A stretch of 64,000 nt of DNA from Blepharisma stoltei. Lineage: Eukaryota > Ciliophora > Heterotrichea > Heterotrichida > Blepharismidae. The DNA lies in assembly GCA_914767885.1 (NCBI GenBank), contig CAJZBQ010000014.1, positions 248,001-312,000 of the forward strand, written 5' to 3'. Made by a program: the position numbers and the translations under genes. Positions within the stretch are counted from its first letter, which is position 1. The number at the start of each line of letters is the position of its first letter. This document shows, piece after piece, positions 63,535 to 64,000 of the stretch. The notes under the pieces are model-generated. The model saw only the letters and a program-made list of their open reading frames with translations, did no database searches and had not been told where the DNA came from.

Positions 63535-64000
63535 ATGCAAATAAGACGCACTCTCAGTTCTTTTGGCCGCTATAGTGCTGATGCCAACAGAGAGACTTCA
63601 GCTTCTGCAGCGTTTCTATCAGGCTCAGAATTGTGGAGCTCTTTACCACCTACACACAAAAGTACTTTAACTTCAAAAACGACTCTCACTATTTACCAAA
63701 AAACCAATGACAAAGCAGGAAATATCCCTAAACTGTTTCCAGGACAAATTTGTGTTTCTGATAGCAATCCTGACGTTCTCCAATGAAATTGGTCTAATGA
63801 AGAGTCCTTGAATTCTTTTAATTTGATGGAAATACAAAAAAATCAGTCAGAAGATAAAGGTTACCTTTGTGGAGTAAAAGCATTTGATAAAATTTCCAAG
63901 TTTCTTTCCCCACAAATCACAATTTCCCCACAGCAGGTGGTGGCGTTTGTAACTAATTGGGAAGTTCTTGCCTTTTTATTTGAAGATAAAGCTGTATGCA
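63535..64000 (+). CDS. unknown protein, 3' end outside window
   Basis: Starts MQIRRTLSSFGRYSADANRE at 63535 and is open to the window edge with TGA-Trp (DVLQWNWSNEE). Ser/Thr-rich N-terminus, then an alternating hydrophobic part (GYLCGVKAFDKISKFLSPQI). No domain recognised. It is divergent from the 62269-63408 gene across 126 bp. Confidence 0.6.

Overview
This window looks like germline (micronuclear) DNA of a heterotrich ciliate close to Blepharisma. Five things point there. (1) TGA is read as tryptophan throughout: conserved Trp positions of Myb repeats, a CDK, a B-box protein, a macro-domain protein and others are TGA, while every gene ends in TAA or TAG. (2) Five introns of exactly 15 nt (GT...AG) restore reading frames. 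(3) Many genes are broken by AT-rich segments bounded by TA-containing direct repeats, whose removal restores frame and conserved protein sequence exactly; these behave as internal eliminated sequences (IESs). (4) Genes are densely packed on both strands with short AT-rich spacers. (5) The gene content is eukaryotic and ciliary. The species assignment is inference; the code, introns and interruptions are read from the sequence.

Layout. 1-9.6 kb: ADP-ribosylglycohydrolase (cut by the left edge), a myristoylation-type protein, an SK-like K+ channel, a Myb protein, a CDK (broken by one palindromic IES and one SINE), a PG-rich repeat axonemal protein, a coiled-coil protein. 9.6-10.8 kb: a pogo-like transposon remnant with a SINE inside it. 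11.5-14.7 kb: ER DnaJ (two IESs, one SINE, one intron) and an ERD2-like receptor (one IES). 15-24 kb: a zinc-motif protein, a 1057-aa polytopic membrane protein with an F-box, a Ser-rich protein, a RING/IQ protein. 24-32 kb: glutamate dehydrogenase, HMG-box protein, membrane protein, a Cys-rich secreted protein and a PDI. 32-47 kb: macro-domain protein, cyclin, Tim17-like protein, CPLANE1-like protein, ATG8, a large inverted-repeat element, cyclic-nucleotide-binding, Kelch, B-box and ERICH2-like proteins. 47-64 kb: TTC21/IFT139, A20/AN1 zinc finger, CCDC13-like protein, ribosomal protein SA/uS2, a coiled-coil protein, a CDPK-type pseudokinase and two unknown genes.

Mobile DNA. Two unlike kinds of insertion interrupt genes. 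The first are TA-bounded elements: at least three terminal-inverted-repeat families sharing an outer TAACTCCCC end, plus short unique IESs. The second are twelve GC-richer, 0.3-0.6 kb SINE-like retroposons, with target-site duplications of about 9-17 bp and short tandem repeats at the 3' end. Eight of the twelve lie inside exons, including essential genes (ribosomal protein SA, CDK, PDI, DnaJ, GDH). Their host frames are restored only by removing the element plus one copy of the duplication, and most duplications contain no TA pointer. This precise loss of retroposons from exons is the most striking system in the window.

The genes do not form operons. Shared themes are the ER secretory pathway (DnaJ, PDI with a KDEL-like tail, ERD2-like receptor), cilia (TTC21, CPLANE1-like, CCDC13-like, PG-rich repeats, ERICH2-like) and ADP-ribose handling (glycohydrolase, macro domain).
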